Below, piece by piece: positions 15,821-23,410 of a stretch of 38,338 nt of DNA. Under the pieces are notes generated by a model. The model searched no databases and was not told where the DNA came from. It saw only the letters and a program-made list of their open reading frames with translations. A program made the position numbers and the translations under genes. How positions within the stretch are numbered: position 1 is the stretch's first letter; each line of letters begins with the position of its first letter. The stretch comes from an uncultured Clostridia bacterium (GTDB taxonomy: Bacteria; Bacillota_A; Clostridia; Christensenellales; Borkfalkiaceae), in the NCBI GenBank assembly GCA_934292955.1, contig CAKQXZ010000018.1, forward strand, positions 1 to 38,338, read 5' to 3'.

Positions 15821-17131
15821 TTACGCTCCTTTATTTTCGGGAGTGATTTCGGGCGAGGGCAGAACCGAAGGGGCTTGTTCGCCGTTATCCGTTCCCGTCG
15901 TTTTATCCTTGAAAAGAAGTTTTAAAAGTATCGGGCAGAGTATCGAAGAAATTACGATAAGCATAATCGTCGCGACGAGCGGATCGAGCCTACCGGGCGT
16001 TCCTTCCGCCATCATAAGCGCGCTGCCCGAGGAATAAACCGCCAAAGCGACTTCGCCTCTCGCTATCATTCCGCAACCTATCGTCGCACATTCTTTCGTT
16101 TTGAATCCGAATGGTTTCGCCATGACTCCGCAACCGATGATCTTGCCGATGATGCCGAGCGCAACGAATGTAAGTCCGAACAAAAGATACGACCAGGAAA
16201 GCCCGCTGAAATTTGCCGATATACCTATGTAAGAGAAGAAAATCGGCGAGAAGATCATATATCCGCTCACGACGACCTTTCTGTCCACGAATTGAGTATC
16301 TTCCAAGCCGCTCAGCATAATTCCCGCCATATACGCACCCGTTATTGCGGCAATATCGAAAAACTTTTCGGCGCAGAACGCGAACAAAAAGCACATTCCG
16401 AAAGCGTATATGCTTGTTCTTCTTTTATGCGGGAATTTGTGTTCTTCCCATTTGAAGTATATTCTGAGAAGAATTCCGAGACCGACGGAAAACGCGAAAA
16501 ATCCGACGGCTTTTAAAAGCGTTATCCATATTCCCGAGAAATCGCCGCCTTTAAGACTTGTTACGATGCTGAGCGCGATTATGCCGATAACGTCGTCGAT
16601 AACCGCCGCGCTCACGACCGTCTGCCCGACTTTTGTGTTGAGTTTGCCTATTTCTTTAAGCGTTTCGACGGTAATTCCCACGCTCGTCGCGGCGAGAATC
16701 GTTCCCACGAAAATCGCGTTTAAGAGTTTATCGTGCGAGTAGTTGCCGAATCCGTTCATAAAAAGAAGCGCGCCGACGGTTCCCAGAGCCATCGGAACGA
16801 GAACGCCCATAAGCGCGATGCATGTCGCCGCGAATCCGCTGTGTTTAAGCTCGTTAAGATCGGTTTCCAGCCCGCTCGAAAAAAGTATGAGAACCACGCC
16901 CACCTGACTGAACGCGTTTAAAACACCCATTTCTTTGGCGGATGGTTTCATAAAAATCGTGCTTAAAATTATGTTGTCGCCATCGTTGAATCTGCCGAGC
17001 AATCCTATGATAACGCCCGCGATGACCATTCCCGCAACCTGCGGGAGTCCGAGTTTTCTCGCGAGAAGTCCGAAACTCTTCGCGAAAATAAGTATTACCG
17101 CAAGGTAATAAAAAATATTTACTATCTCCAT
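15821..17131 (-). CDS. CPA2-family cation:proton antiporter (Kef/NapA type)
   Basis: A membrane Na+/H+ or K+/H+ exchanger with about 12 transmembrane helices over 436 residues. Family marks include GLPQVAGMVIAGVIIG in helix 2, FSSGLETDLNELKHSG in helix 4, AAVIDDVIGIIALS in the ion-binding helix, and CGMIARGEVALAVYSSG near the end. No C-terminal TrkA-N domain is fused, unlike KefB/KefC. ATG 17131 has a weak ribosome site but a consensus promoter ends 52 bases upstream. It is coupled to the zinc-ribbon gene. Confidence 0.9.
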   Translation of the reverse strand: MEIVNIFYYLAVILIFAKSFGLLARKLGLPQVAGMVIAGVIIGLLGRFNDGDNIILSTIFMKPSAKEMGVLNAFSQVGVVLILFSSGLETDLNELKHSGFAATCIALMGVLVPMALGTVGALLFMNGFGNYSHDKLLNAIFVGTILAATSVGITVETLKEIGKLNTKVGQTVVSAAVIDDVIGIIALSIVTSLKGGDFSGIWITLLKAVGFFAFSVGLGILLRIYFKWEEHKFPHKRRTSIYAFGMCFLFAFCAEKFFDIAAITGAYMAGIMLSGLEDTQFVDRKVVVSGYMIFSPIFFSYIGISANFSGLSWSYLLFGLTFVALGIIGKIIGCGVMAKPFGFKTKECATIGCGMIARGEVALAVYSSGSALMMAEGTPGRLDPLVATIMLIVISSILCPILLKLLFKDKTTGTDNGEQAPSVLPSPEITPENKGA

Positions 17132-17182
17132 TGTTCTTCGTTTGTCCTATACGTTTATATATTATCTGTTCAACGGAAGTTG

Positions 17183-17211
17183 ATTATACTCCCGAACGGG
17201 ATAAATGTCAA
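17183..17211 (-). promoter_or_regulatory. Promoter for the antiporter operon
   Basis: Minus strand TTGACA (17211-17206), 17-base spacer, TATAAT (17188-17183): full consensus. Confidence 0.8.
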
Positions 17212-17347
17212 CATAAAAACCGATTAAATTTTCAAATCGACGCGAAAAAATTTTTTGTCTGCCCCGCCGCTTTGCGTTCTGTCGACGGTCTTGCGAAAAA
17301 AAAGTGCGAAAAAAGGCAAATTTTTTAATTTTTTCACCCTTTATCGC

Positions 17348-17376
17348 TTGAAAAAAAAGCAAACGTAGTATATAAT
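17348..17376 (+). promoter_or_regulatory. Promoter for the gene at 17469
   Basis: TTGAAA (17348-17353), 17-base spacer, TATAAT (17371-17376). The ~85-base leader includes a GCGGTTTT/AAAATCGC pairing near 17410-17435. Confidence 0.7.
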
Positions 17377-17468
17377 AGAATATATAATAATATAAGCGTG
17401 GGTCGGCGCGGTTTTTAAAGGATTTTAAAATCGCTTCGCCGCTTGCGCGAGCGTGAAGAGGTGCGTTT

Positions 17469-18200
17469 ATGAGAACATATTCGGGCAGATACGTCAACGA
17501 CGAAGCAATCAGAGCCAACGGCTTTGCGGCATCCGTTAAAGAAGACGGATTCCTCGTTACGGAAGAGTTGCTTGCTCTTGCCGAAAGAGACGAGAAGAAA
17601 TATTACCCGACCGAGGCGGGCAAAGATATCGCCCCGGAAAAGGAAGCCGCGGCTAAAGAGACGGCGGCAACCGTCGCGCCCTCGTTCGACGGAGGGGAGG
17701 AGTTCGCGTTTTCGGACGAAGCTCCCAAATACATACCTTCGCCTACGTTCGCTCAGAAGATGCTCCGCGCGGACGAAATCATTCAGGACAGATACGACGA
17801 ACTTAAAAACTACGCTTTGCGTTTCAAAAAGCTCAAAACGAGAATTTCCAAGAAGTTCGACAGTATCAATCAGGGCAGACTTCAGTTCGTCAAGCTTTCC
17901 GTTGCGGGTAAAACTTTGAAACTTTACCTCAATATGGATATCGCGACGACCGACCCGAAGTTCCATTGCAAGGATATGAGCGATAAGAAGACGTACGTAA
18001 CAGTCCCCGTTCTTCTTCGTATCAAATCGGGACGCGCTATGAGATACGCTAAAATTCTTATCGATCAGTGCGCCGCTCAGCACGGACTTAAAGAAAATCC
18101 GAAATTTATGGAAGTGGACGCGATCGGTATGATCGAACAATTCTTATACGGCGGCGGAGAGGACGTTTCCGAGGAGACCGAAGCTTCCTCGGAGGAATAA
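17469..18200 (+). CDS. Clostridial conserved protein of unknown function
   Basis: 243 residues. An acidic, Ala/Glu-rich N-terminal third (to ~95) leads to a conserved basic-aromatic domain (about 97-225) with YDELKNYALRFKKLKTRISK, GRLQFVKLSVAGKTLKLYLN and KTYVTVPVLLRIKSGRAM. I recall this domain recurring in Clostridia proteins that also carry zinc ribbons or membrane segments, but no function is known to me. There is no signal peptide. ATG 17469 has GAGGTG before it and a consensus promoter upstream. The tail is acidic (Glu/Ser). Confidence 0.6.
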   Translation: MRTYSGRYVNDEAIRANGFAASVKEDGFLVTEELLALAERDEKKYYPTEAGKDIAPEKEAAAKETAATVAPSFDGGEEFAFSDEAPKYIPSPTFAQKMLRADEIIQDRYDELKNYALRFKKLKTRISKKFDSINQGRLQFVKLSVAGKTLKLYLNMDIATTDPKFHCKDMSDKKTYVTVPVLLRIKSGRAMRYAKILIDQCAAQHGLKENPKFMEVDAIGMIEQFLYGGGEDVSEETEASSEE

Positions 18201-18307
18201 GCCGAAGATAATCCCGCGGGGAAACGGTCGGAATAAAGGCAAAAAGCTTTTAAATGCGGCGAAAAGCAATTTAACCCGATAAAAATCAAAAAAACCGTAA
18301 AAAACAG

Positions 18308-18336
18308 TTGACAAAGTTTTTAAGGTATAGTAAAAT
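18308..18336 (+). promoter_or_regulatory. Promoter for rpmG-secE-nusG
   Basis: TTGACA (18308-18313), 17-base spacer, TAAAAT (18331-18336). Confidence 0.75.
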
Positions 18337-18339
18337 AAA

Positions 18340-18371
18340 TTAGCACTCCGCATAAGGGGTGTTAATTTTTT
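18340..18371 (+). promoter_or_regulatory. Hairpin plus U-run at the rpmG transcription start
   Basis: TTAGCACTCC (18340-18349) pairs with GGGGTGTTAA (18356-18365, wobbles allowed) around a six-base loop, followed by six T residues. It starts at the expected +1. It resembles a terminator/attenuator; the left arm also equals one arm of the HrcA operator CIRCE, but the right arm has two changes and the spacer is 8, not 9. Confidence 0.5.
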
Positions 18372-18386
18372 GAGAAGGCGAAAGAT

Positions 18387-18548
18387 ATGGCAAAAGGAAG
18401 TAGAACCAGAATAACCTTGGCTTGCACCGAATGTAAGCAGAGAAATTACGACGATTATAAGAATAAGAAGAACGATCCGGACAGAATCGAGCTTAATAAA
18501 TATTGCCCGTTCTGCAAGAAACACACCGTTCATAAAGAGACGAAGTAA
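18387..18548 (+). CDS. rpmG: 50S ribosomal protein L33
   Basis: 53 residues, [20 protein letters not shown] to [14 protein letters not shown] (13-16) and CPFC (40-43) form the zinc knot of the zinc-dependent L33 paralogue type. The gene is too short for common ORF cut-offs but is unmistakable and sits in the standard place before secE. ATG 18387 follows AGAAGGCG. Confidence 0.95.
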   Translation: MAKGSRTRITLACTECKQRNYDDYKNKKNDPDRIELNKYCPFCKKHTVHKETK

Positions 18549-18653
18549 TATCGGCGATGCCGACTTTCTTCAACGCGCCGGAAAAGTCCTTGCGCGTGCG
18601 TTTTCGTATAATGAAAACGAGCAGGTCGTTTTTGACAGGAGGTAGTCAAGAAA

Positions 18654-18965
18654 ATGGATAAGAACAATCAATCCGCGGTCGCGAAGACCGATAAAAAGGA
18701 TCAGAAGAAAAACCCCAACAAAAAACCGAATATATTCGTGCGTTTGGGCGGAAAGATAAAATCGCTTGTATCCGAGCTTAAAAAGGTTACCTGGCCGACG
18801 TTCCCGACTGTTCTCAAACAGCTCGGCTGCGTTCTCGTGACCGTCGTTATTATGCTCGTTTTAATACTCGCTATCGATTTCGGTCTTCAACAGCTTCTCG
18901 CGCTTATAAAAGGCGGCGCAAAGAGCAGCGCGGAACTTGTTTCGCTCATTAAAGGAGTGCTTTAA
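18654..18965 (+). CDS. secE: Preprotein translocase subunit SecE
   Basis: The small essential subunit clamping SecY. A Lys-rich N-terminal extension (1-40) precedes the conserved amphipathic helix SLVSELKKVTWPTFPTVLKQ and one transmembrane helix (about 60-82). At 103 residues it is somewhat longer than the single-TM Bacillus form (~60), because of the basic extension and a C-terminal tail. AGGAGG lies before ATG 18654. nusG begins two bases after its stop. Confidence 0.93.
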   Translation: MDKNNQSAVAKTDKKDQKKNPNKKPNIFVRLGGKIKSLVSELKKVTWPTFPTVLKQLGCVLVTVVIMLVLILAIDFGLQQLLALIKGGAKSSAELVSLIKGVL

Positions 18966-18967
18966 CA

Positions 18968-19513
18968 ATGGCAAATCCCGAAGCGGCGAACTGGTACGTT
19001 ATTCACACGTACTCGGGCTATGAAGCGCTCGTAAAAGACACGATCGAGAAACTCATAGAGAACAACAATCTTGCCGACACGATACTCGATATAAAAATCC
19101 CCACCGAGGAAACCATAGAGGAAAAAGCCAACGGAAAGAAGAAAATCGTTCAGAGAAAGATTTTGCCGTGCTATGTTTTCGTCAAAATGGTATATTCCAA
19201 CGATATGTGGTATCTTCTCACAAACACGAGAGGCGTTACGGGTTTTGTAGGACCGCAAGGTAAAGCCGTTCCGCTCACCGAAGAGGAGATAAAGAAAATG
19301 CGCCTTGAAGACAAAGTCGAGCATTTCGATTTTGCCGAGGGGGACAGCGTGCGTATCGTATCCGGACCTTTGGATTCGTTTATCGGTGTTATCGAGTCTT
19401 TGGATATCGAAAATCAGAAAGCGAAAGTCAAAGTTTCGATGTTCGGAAGAGATACCGAAGTAGAGCTCGATTTCGTTCAGCTCGATAAACTCGGAGTTAT
19501 CGATACGTTATAA
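18968..19513 (+). CDS. nusG: Transcription factor NusG
   Basis: 181 residues. The NGN domain begins NWYVIHTYSGYEALVKDTIE and includes KILPCYVFVKMVY and the GVTGFVG loop. The C-terminal KOW domain contains EGDSVRIVSGPLDSFIGVIE. It modulates RNA polymerase pausing and termination and couples transcription to the ribosome. The AAAGGAGTG site overlaps the end of secE, so the two are translated together. Confidence 0.97.
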   Translation: MANPEAANWYVIHTYSGYEALVKDTIEKLIENNNLADTILDIKIPTEETIEEKANGKKKIVQRKILPCYVFVKMVYSNDMWYLLTNTRGVTGFVGPQGKAVPLTEEEIKKMRLEDKVEHFDFAEGDSVRIVSGPLDSFIGVIESLDIENQKAKVKVSMFGRDTEVELDFVQLDKLGVIDTL

Positions 19514-19622
19514 ATCGACAATACAGATCATAAACCGCGTTGTAATATCGCGCGTTAAACGTTGCGAAAACCGCGCGTTATATAAATATGTTTAAAACGG
19601 GCTTCGTTCCGTTTTATATAAA

Positions 19623-19673
19623 GTGGGAGAAACGCTAAAATCTATTTAACATCGGCGTTCTCGTTATTACCAC
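19623..19673 (+). promoter_or_regulatory. L1-binding-site mimic in the rplK leader
   Basis: GTGGGAGAAACGC (19623-19635) pairs with GCGTTCTC then GTTATTA and CCAC (19655-19673). The asymmetric loop flanked by GTGG/CCAC and GAGA/TCTC copies the L1 site of 23S rRNA used for autoregulation of the L11 operon. Confidence 0.7.
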
Positions 19674-19691
19674 GTTTTATGGAGGAGTAAT

Positions 19692-20117
19692 ATGGCTAAA
19701 AAAGTTACTGCAATCGTAAAATTGCAATTACAAGCCGGAAAAGCTACACCGGGACCCCCGGTAGGTTCGACTCTTGGTCCTTACGGAATCAACATTCCGG
19801 GATTCACCAAGGAATTCAACGCGAAAACCGCAAACGAAGTCGGTTTGATTATTCCCGTAGTAATCACTATTTATCAGGATCGTTCGTTTACGTTTATTCT
19901 CAAGACCCCGCCGGCACCCGTTCTTATCAAGAAAGCCTGCGGAATCGAAACGGCAAGCGCGAAGCCCAACAAGGATAAAGTCGCTAAGCTGACCAAAGCT
20001 CAGGTCGAAGAGATTGCTAAGACGAAGATGCCCGATCTCAACGCCGCTTCTTTAGAGGCTGCAATGAGTATGATCAAAGGTACTGCTCGTAGTATGGGCA
20101 TAACCGTAGAGGAATAA
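19692..20117 (+). CDS. rplK: 50S ribosomal protein L11
   Basis: 141 residues. The N-terminal domain holds [20 protein letters not shown] with the Pro-rich hinge contacted by thiopeptides, and the C-terminal rRNA-binding domain ends [16 protein letters not shown]. It forms the GTPase-associated centre with L10-L12. GGAGGAG precedes ATG 19692, and an L1-site mimic lies in the leader. Confidence 0.98.
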   Translation: MAKKVTAIVKLQLQAGKATPGPPVGSTLGPYGINIPGFTKEFNAKTANEVGLIIPVVITIYQDRSFTFILKTPPAPVLIKKACGIETASAKPNKDKVAKLTKAQVEEIAKTKMPDLNAASLEAAMSMIKGTARSMGITVEE

Positions 20118-20125
20118 AAACAGAC

Positions 20126-20155
20126 GTGGGAGAGAGTAAATCTCGTTATAACCAC
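20126..20155 (+). promoter_or_regulatory. Second L1-binding-site mimic before rplA
   Basis: GTGGGAGA (20126-20133) pairs with TCTCGTTATAACCAC (20141-20155): the same GTGG/CCAC and GAGA/TCTC helices with a one-sided GTTATAA loop as in the rplK leader, ending four bases before the rplA Shine-Dalgarno, where bound L1 would block initiation. Confidence 0.75.
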
Positions 20156-20173
20156 AAGGAGGATTCTTAAATA

Positions 20174-20863
20174 ATGAAACACGGAAAGAAATATACCGAA
20201 AGCGCGAAACAGTACGATCGCGCTAAACAATACGACGCACCCGAGGCAATCGAGCTTGTTTTAAACAACGCCAAAGCTAAATTCGACGAAACCGTCGAAC
20301 TTCACGTAAGACTCGGCGTTGATCCCAAGCAGGCAGATCAGCAGGTCAGAGGCGTTTTAGTCCTTCCTCACGGAACGGGTAAAACCGTCAGAGTTCTTGT
20401 TCTTGCGAAAGGCGAAAAGGCAGACGCGGCTACCGCTGCCGGAGCAGATTACGTCGGCGCAGAAGAACTTGTCGCTAAAATCCAGAAAGAGAACTGGTTC
20501 GAATTCGATACCGTCATCACGACTCCCGATATGATGGGCGTTGTAGGTAGAATCGGTAAGTTGTTAGGACCTAAAGGACTTATGCCCAACCCGAAGAGCG
20601 GAACGGTAACGATGGACGTAGCTAAAGCTATCGCCGACGTTAAAGCAGGTAAGGTCGAGTACAGACTTGACAAACAGGCTATCATTCACTGCGCTATCGG
20701 TAAGAAGAGCTTCGGAAAGGATAAGCTTGTCGAGAACTACAACGCGCTTGCGGAAGCTATCGTTAAAGCTAAGCCCGCAGCAGCAAAGGGACAGTACATC
20801 AAGAGCGTTACGCTCACCAGCACTATGGGTCCCGGCGTAAAAGTTGTTCCCAAGAACGTATAA
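20174..20863 (+). CDS. rplA: 50S ribosomal protein L1
   Basis: 229 residues with the full two-domain L1 fold. [10 protein letters not shown] opens domain [21 protein letters not shown] and [20 protein letters not shown] mark domain II, and [16 protein letters not shown] closes domain I. It forms the ribosomal L1 stalk and represses its own operon through the leader sites upstream. AAGGAGGA precedes ATG 20174. Confidence 0.98.
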   Translation: MKHGKKYTESAKQYDRAKQYDAPEAIELVLNNAKAKFDETVELHVRLGVDPKQADQQVRGVLVLPHGTGKTVRVLVLAKGEKADAATAAGADYVGAEELVAKIQKENWFEFDTVITTPDMMGVVGRIGKLLGPKGLMPNPKSGTVTMDVAKAIADVKAGKVEYRLDKQAIIHCAIGKKSFGKDKLVENYNALAEAIVKAKPAAAKGQYIKSVTLTSTMGPGVKVVPKNV

Positions 20864-20867
20864 TCGT

Positions 20868-20896
20868 TTGACAAGTCCGCTTTTTAGTGGTATAAT
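20868..20896 (+). promoter_or_regulatory. Promoter for rplJ-rplL
   Basis: TTGACA (20868-20873), 17-base spacer, TATAAT (20891-20896): full consensus, starting four bases after the rplA stop. Confidence 0.85.
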
Positions 20897-20911
20897 CTAA
20901 ACAGTTAAATA

Positions 20912-21027
20912 ACCGAAGACAGCCGGTCATAAAGCACAGCTACTTTGTGCTACCCGCCGAGGTACGATAAACGAGGAATGATATTTTCAGCCCCCGACCG
21001 TATTTTCGCGCGGTCGGGGGCTGTTTT
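20912..21027 (+). promoter_or_regulatory. L10 leader with attenuator
   Basis: The leader begins ACCGAAGACAGCCGG and includes AAAGCACAGC/GTGCTACCCGCCGAGGT, in the manner of the L10(L12)4-binding leader of Bacillota. It ends in CAGCCCCCGACCG (20988-21000) paired perfectly with CGGTCGGGGGCTG (21011-21023) and TTTT. L10-L12 binding would favour the terminator, giving feedback. Confidence 0.8.
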
Positions 21028-21054
21028 CATCAATCAAAACGGAGGTATATAAAG

Positions 21055-21552
21055 TTGTCAGCAAACAAAGAGGCAAAAAAGCAAATTGTAGAAGACATCA
21101 AGGCGAAGATTCAGTCCAGCAAATCGATAATTCTTATCGACTACAAGGGCTTGACCGTTGCCGAAGATACCGCGTTCCGTTCTAAAATGAGAGCGTCGAA
21201 CACCGAATACAAGGTTTTGAAAAACACCTTGCTTAAAAAGGCGTTCAACGAACTCGATATCACCGCTTTTGACAGCGATCTTAACGGTCCTACGGCAGTA
21301 GCTTTCGGACACGATGAGACCGCGGCTGCAAAAGTTGCTTGCGATATGTGCAAAGACACTAACGACAAGATTTCGGTGAAGAGCGGTTATGTCGACGGCG
21401 CTTATGTCGACGTTAAAGCGGTTAAAGAACTCGCTTCGATTCCTTCCAAAGAGGTTCTCGTTGCAAAACTTGCCGGCGCATTGTCCGGTATCGTACGCGG
21501 CTTAGCGGTAGCTCTTAACGCAGTCGCCGAAAAGAAAGAGCAGAACGCTTAA
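21055..21552 (+). CDS. rplJ: 50S ribosomal protein L10
   Basis: 165 residues, SANKEAKKQIVEDIKAKIQS to NAVAEKKEQNA. The N-terminal rRNA-binding domain carries IILIDYKGLTVAEDTAFRSK, and the C-terminal helix binds L7/L12 dimers. Translation starts at TTG 21055, nine bases after GGAGG (21041-21045); no ATG is in frame near it, so the rare start is real and may limit expression alongside the attenuator. Confidence 0.96.
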   Translation: MSANKEAKKQIVEDIKAKIQSSKSIILIDYKGLTVAEDTAFRSKMRASNTEYKVLKNTLLKKAFNELDITAFDSDLNGPTAVAFGHDETAAAKVACDMCKDTNDKISVKSGYVDGAYVDVKAVKELASIPSKEVLVAKLAGALSGIVRGLAVALNAVAEKKEQNA

Positions 21553-21595
21553 TTTTTAAGAGCGAAAAAAATAATTTAAAGAGAGGAATATTAAA

Positions 21596-21964
21596 ATGGC
21601 AGATATTGCAAAATTCATTGAAGAGATCAAAGGTATGACCGTTCTTGAACTCAACAGCCTTGTTAAGGCTATCGAAGAAGAGTTCGGCGTTAGCGCTGCT
21701 GCTCCCGTTGCAGTTGCAGGCGCTGTTGCCGCTGCTGCTCCCGCAGAAGAAGAAAAGACTGAATTCAACGTTGTATTGAAAGAAGTCGGCGGAAACAAAA
21801 TCGCTGTTATCAAAGCTGTCAGAGAAATCACCGGTCTTGGCCTTGTTGACGCTAAGAACATGGTTGAAAAAGGCGGCGTTGTTAAAGAAGCTGCTCCCAA
21901 GGACGAAGCTGAAAAGATGGTTGCTAAGCTCAAAGAAGCAGGCGCTACCGCTGTTATGGAATAA
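21596..21964 (+). CDS. rplL: 50S ribosomal protein L7/L12
   Basis: 122 residues. The N-terminal dimerisation helix ([20 protein letters not shown]), an Ala/Pro-rich hinge (about 36-52) and the factor-binding C-terminal domain [20 protein letters not shown] with [12 protein letters not shown] are all present. It recruits translation GTPases. It lies 43 bases after rplJ with AGAGAGG before ATG and a terminator after; rpoB, the usual next gene, is absent here. Confidence 0.98.
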   Translation: MADIAKFIEEIKGMTVLELNSLVKAIEEEFGVSAAAPVAVAGAVAAAAPAEEEKTEFNVVLKEVGGNKIAVIKAVREITGLGLVDAKNMVEKGGVVKEAAPKDEAEKMVAKLKEAGATAVME

Positions 21965-21988
21965 TTTCCGTCAGTTATTTAACTATCG

Positions 21989-22018
21989 AAAGGTCGAGGT
22001 TTTTGCCCCGACCTTTTT
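21989..22018 (+). terminator. Terminator after rplL
   Basis: AAAGGTCG (21989-21996) pairs with CGACCTTT (22009-22016), followed by further T residues. Confidence 0.8.
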
Positions 22019-22080
22019 GTATATTCTGTTTCCGTTTTCGGAAATAACGGCGTTTTGGCGGGTTCTGACACAATATGTGC

Positions 22081-22109
22081 TTGACATTTTTAAGGTTTAG
22101 GGTTAAAAT
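22081..22109 (+). promoter_or_regulatory. Promoter for yqeY
   Basis: TTGACA (22081-22086), 17-base spacer, TAAAAT (22104-22109). Confidence 0.75.
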
Positions 22110-22140
22110 ATAGCCGAAAGACGAGAAAGGAGAAATAAAA

Positions 22141-22563
22141 ATGCAGATAGAAGATTTTAAAAAAATTAAAATAGAGGCGATGAAGGCTCATGATAAGGAC
22201 GCCGTAGCCGCGCTTAACGTGGTTATCAACAAGCTTATGCTTGCGGGAATAGAGAAAAAAGCCGCGGGCGAGGAAATGACGGACGCGGACGTTACCAAGA
22301 TATTACAGAAAACCGTAAACGAACTCACCGAAGAAAGAGAGGGTTTCGTTAAAGCGGGAAGAACGGAGACGGTCGCAAGTCTCGATCATCAACTTGAAAC
22401 GGTTAAAAAATACCTTCCCAAACTTCTTTCGGAAGAGGAAATAAAGGTTATAATCGAAAAACTCGACGATAAAACCGTACCCGCGGTTATGAAACATTTC
22501 AAGACGAATTATGCAGGCAAGGTCGATATGAAACTTGTCGGCGACGTGCTTAAAAAACTTTAA
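22141..22563 (+). CDS. yqeY: GatB/YqeY domain protein
   Basis: 140 residues of the YqeY family, similar to the tail domain of GatB in tRNA-dependent amidation; a tRNA-binding or quality role is suspected but not proven. The sequence shows the family pattern IKIEAMKAHDKDAVAALNVV, ERRE-like REGFVKAGRTE, YLPKLLSEEE and KHFKTNYAGKVDMKLVGDVL. AAAGGAG precedes ATG 22141. It is monocistronic between its own promoter and a strong terminator. Confidence 0.92.
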   Translation: MQIEDFKKIKIEAMKAHDKDAVAALNVVINKLMLAGIEKKAAGEEMTDADVTKILQKTVNELTEEREGFVKAGRTETVASLDHQLETVKKYLPKLLSEEEIKVIIEKLDDKTVPAVMKHFKTNYAGKVDMKLVGDVLKKL

Positions 22564-22587
22564 CTTGTAATAGTAAACGACAGTGAA

Positions 22588-22626
22588 TACGCCGGGTAAA
22601 CCTCAGGTTTACCCGGCGTATTTTTT
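22588..22626. terminator. Strong terminator after yqeY
   Basis: TACGCCGGGTAAACC (22588-22602) pairs perfectly with GGTTTACCCGGCGTA (22606-22620), then TTTTTT. It probably also stops the converging ktr operon. Confidence 0.85.
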
Positions 22627-22695
22627 AGTTTGAGATTAAATCGGCTTTTCGGAAATCAACGAAGAGAAGATACAAGATCCGAACGAAAGCCGATA

Positions 22696-23349
22696 TTACG
22701 AATGAATTATTTTCTTTATGGAATCGTAACTTCCGAGTATATAAAGAGCCTGGTCTTTTCCGAGTTTCATATCGGGCGTGAAGGACGGATCTATTTTTGA
22801 ACCGCTCTTTATGGCAACGATATTCAGTTTGTATTTCTTTCTTACGTCTATTTCCGCAATACTTTTACCGACCCAGACTTCCGGTACGGAAATCTCGAAA
22901 ATCGAGCACGACGAATCGATTTCTATATAATCGAGAATATGGTCGGAACAGCAACGGATCGCCGTCCAGGCAGCGAGCTGTTTTTCGGGGAAAACGACTT
23001 CGTCCGCGCCGTTTCTTATAAGTAATTTTGCCTGACCGTCTCTTTCCGCCCGCGAAATTACTTTTCTTGCCCCCATATCTTTAAGAAGGCAGGTCGTTTC
23101 GAGGGAACTCTGGAAATCTCCTCCGATCGCAACGATGCAAACGTCGTAATTTTTAATGCCGAGTGTGGATAGAAACTCTTCGCTTGAAGAATCGCCTATC
23201 TGCCCGTTAGTGACGAGAGGCATAATTTTGTTCACTCTTGATTCGTCGCGGTCGACAGCCATAACATCGTGACCCAATTCATTAAGTTTTTCGGCAATAT
23301 GTTTTCCGAATCTGCCGAGTCCTATAAGTAATACCGATTTCTTTTTCAT
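22696..23349 (-). CDS. ktrA: Potassium channel regulator KtrA/TrkA
   Basis: The cytoplasmic gating ring protein of Ktr K+ uptake. The RCK-N Rossmann motif is VLLIGLGRFGKHIAEKL (residues 5-21), followed by acidic VDRDESRV and nucleotide-site IVAIGGDFQSSLETT. The RCK-C domain begins SSCSIFEISVPEVWVGKSIA. Start ATG 23349 is chosen because GGAGG lies eight bases before it; a frame from 23397 adds 16 residues without family support. It follows ktrB on the same strand. Confidence 0.92.
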   Translation of the reverse strand: MKKKSVLLIGLGRFGKHIAEKLNELGHDVMAVDRDESRVNKIMPLVTNGQIGDSSSEEFLSTLGIKNYDVCIVAIGGDFQSSLETTCLLKDMGARKVISRAERDGQAKLLIRNGADEVVFPEKQLAAWTAIRCCSDHILDYIEIDSSCSIFEISVPEVWVGKSIAEIDVRKKYKLNIVAIKSGSKIDPSFTPDMKLGKDQALYILGSYDSIKKIIHS

Positions 23350-23410
23350 ATTTAAACCTCCGTTTTTAGCCGCAGTCGTTTCGGCGTATTTTGACATAAT
23401 CCCGCTCGGG

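Noticed and set aside
18340..18365. True CIRCE operator for HrcA at rpmG
   Set aside because: Right arm has two mismatches and the spacer is 8 instead of 9, so it is listed only as CIRCE-like; an attenuator fits equally well.
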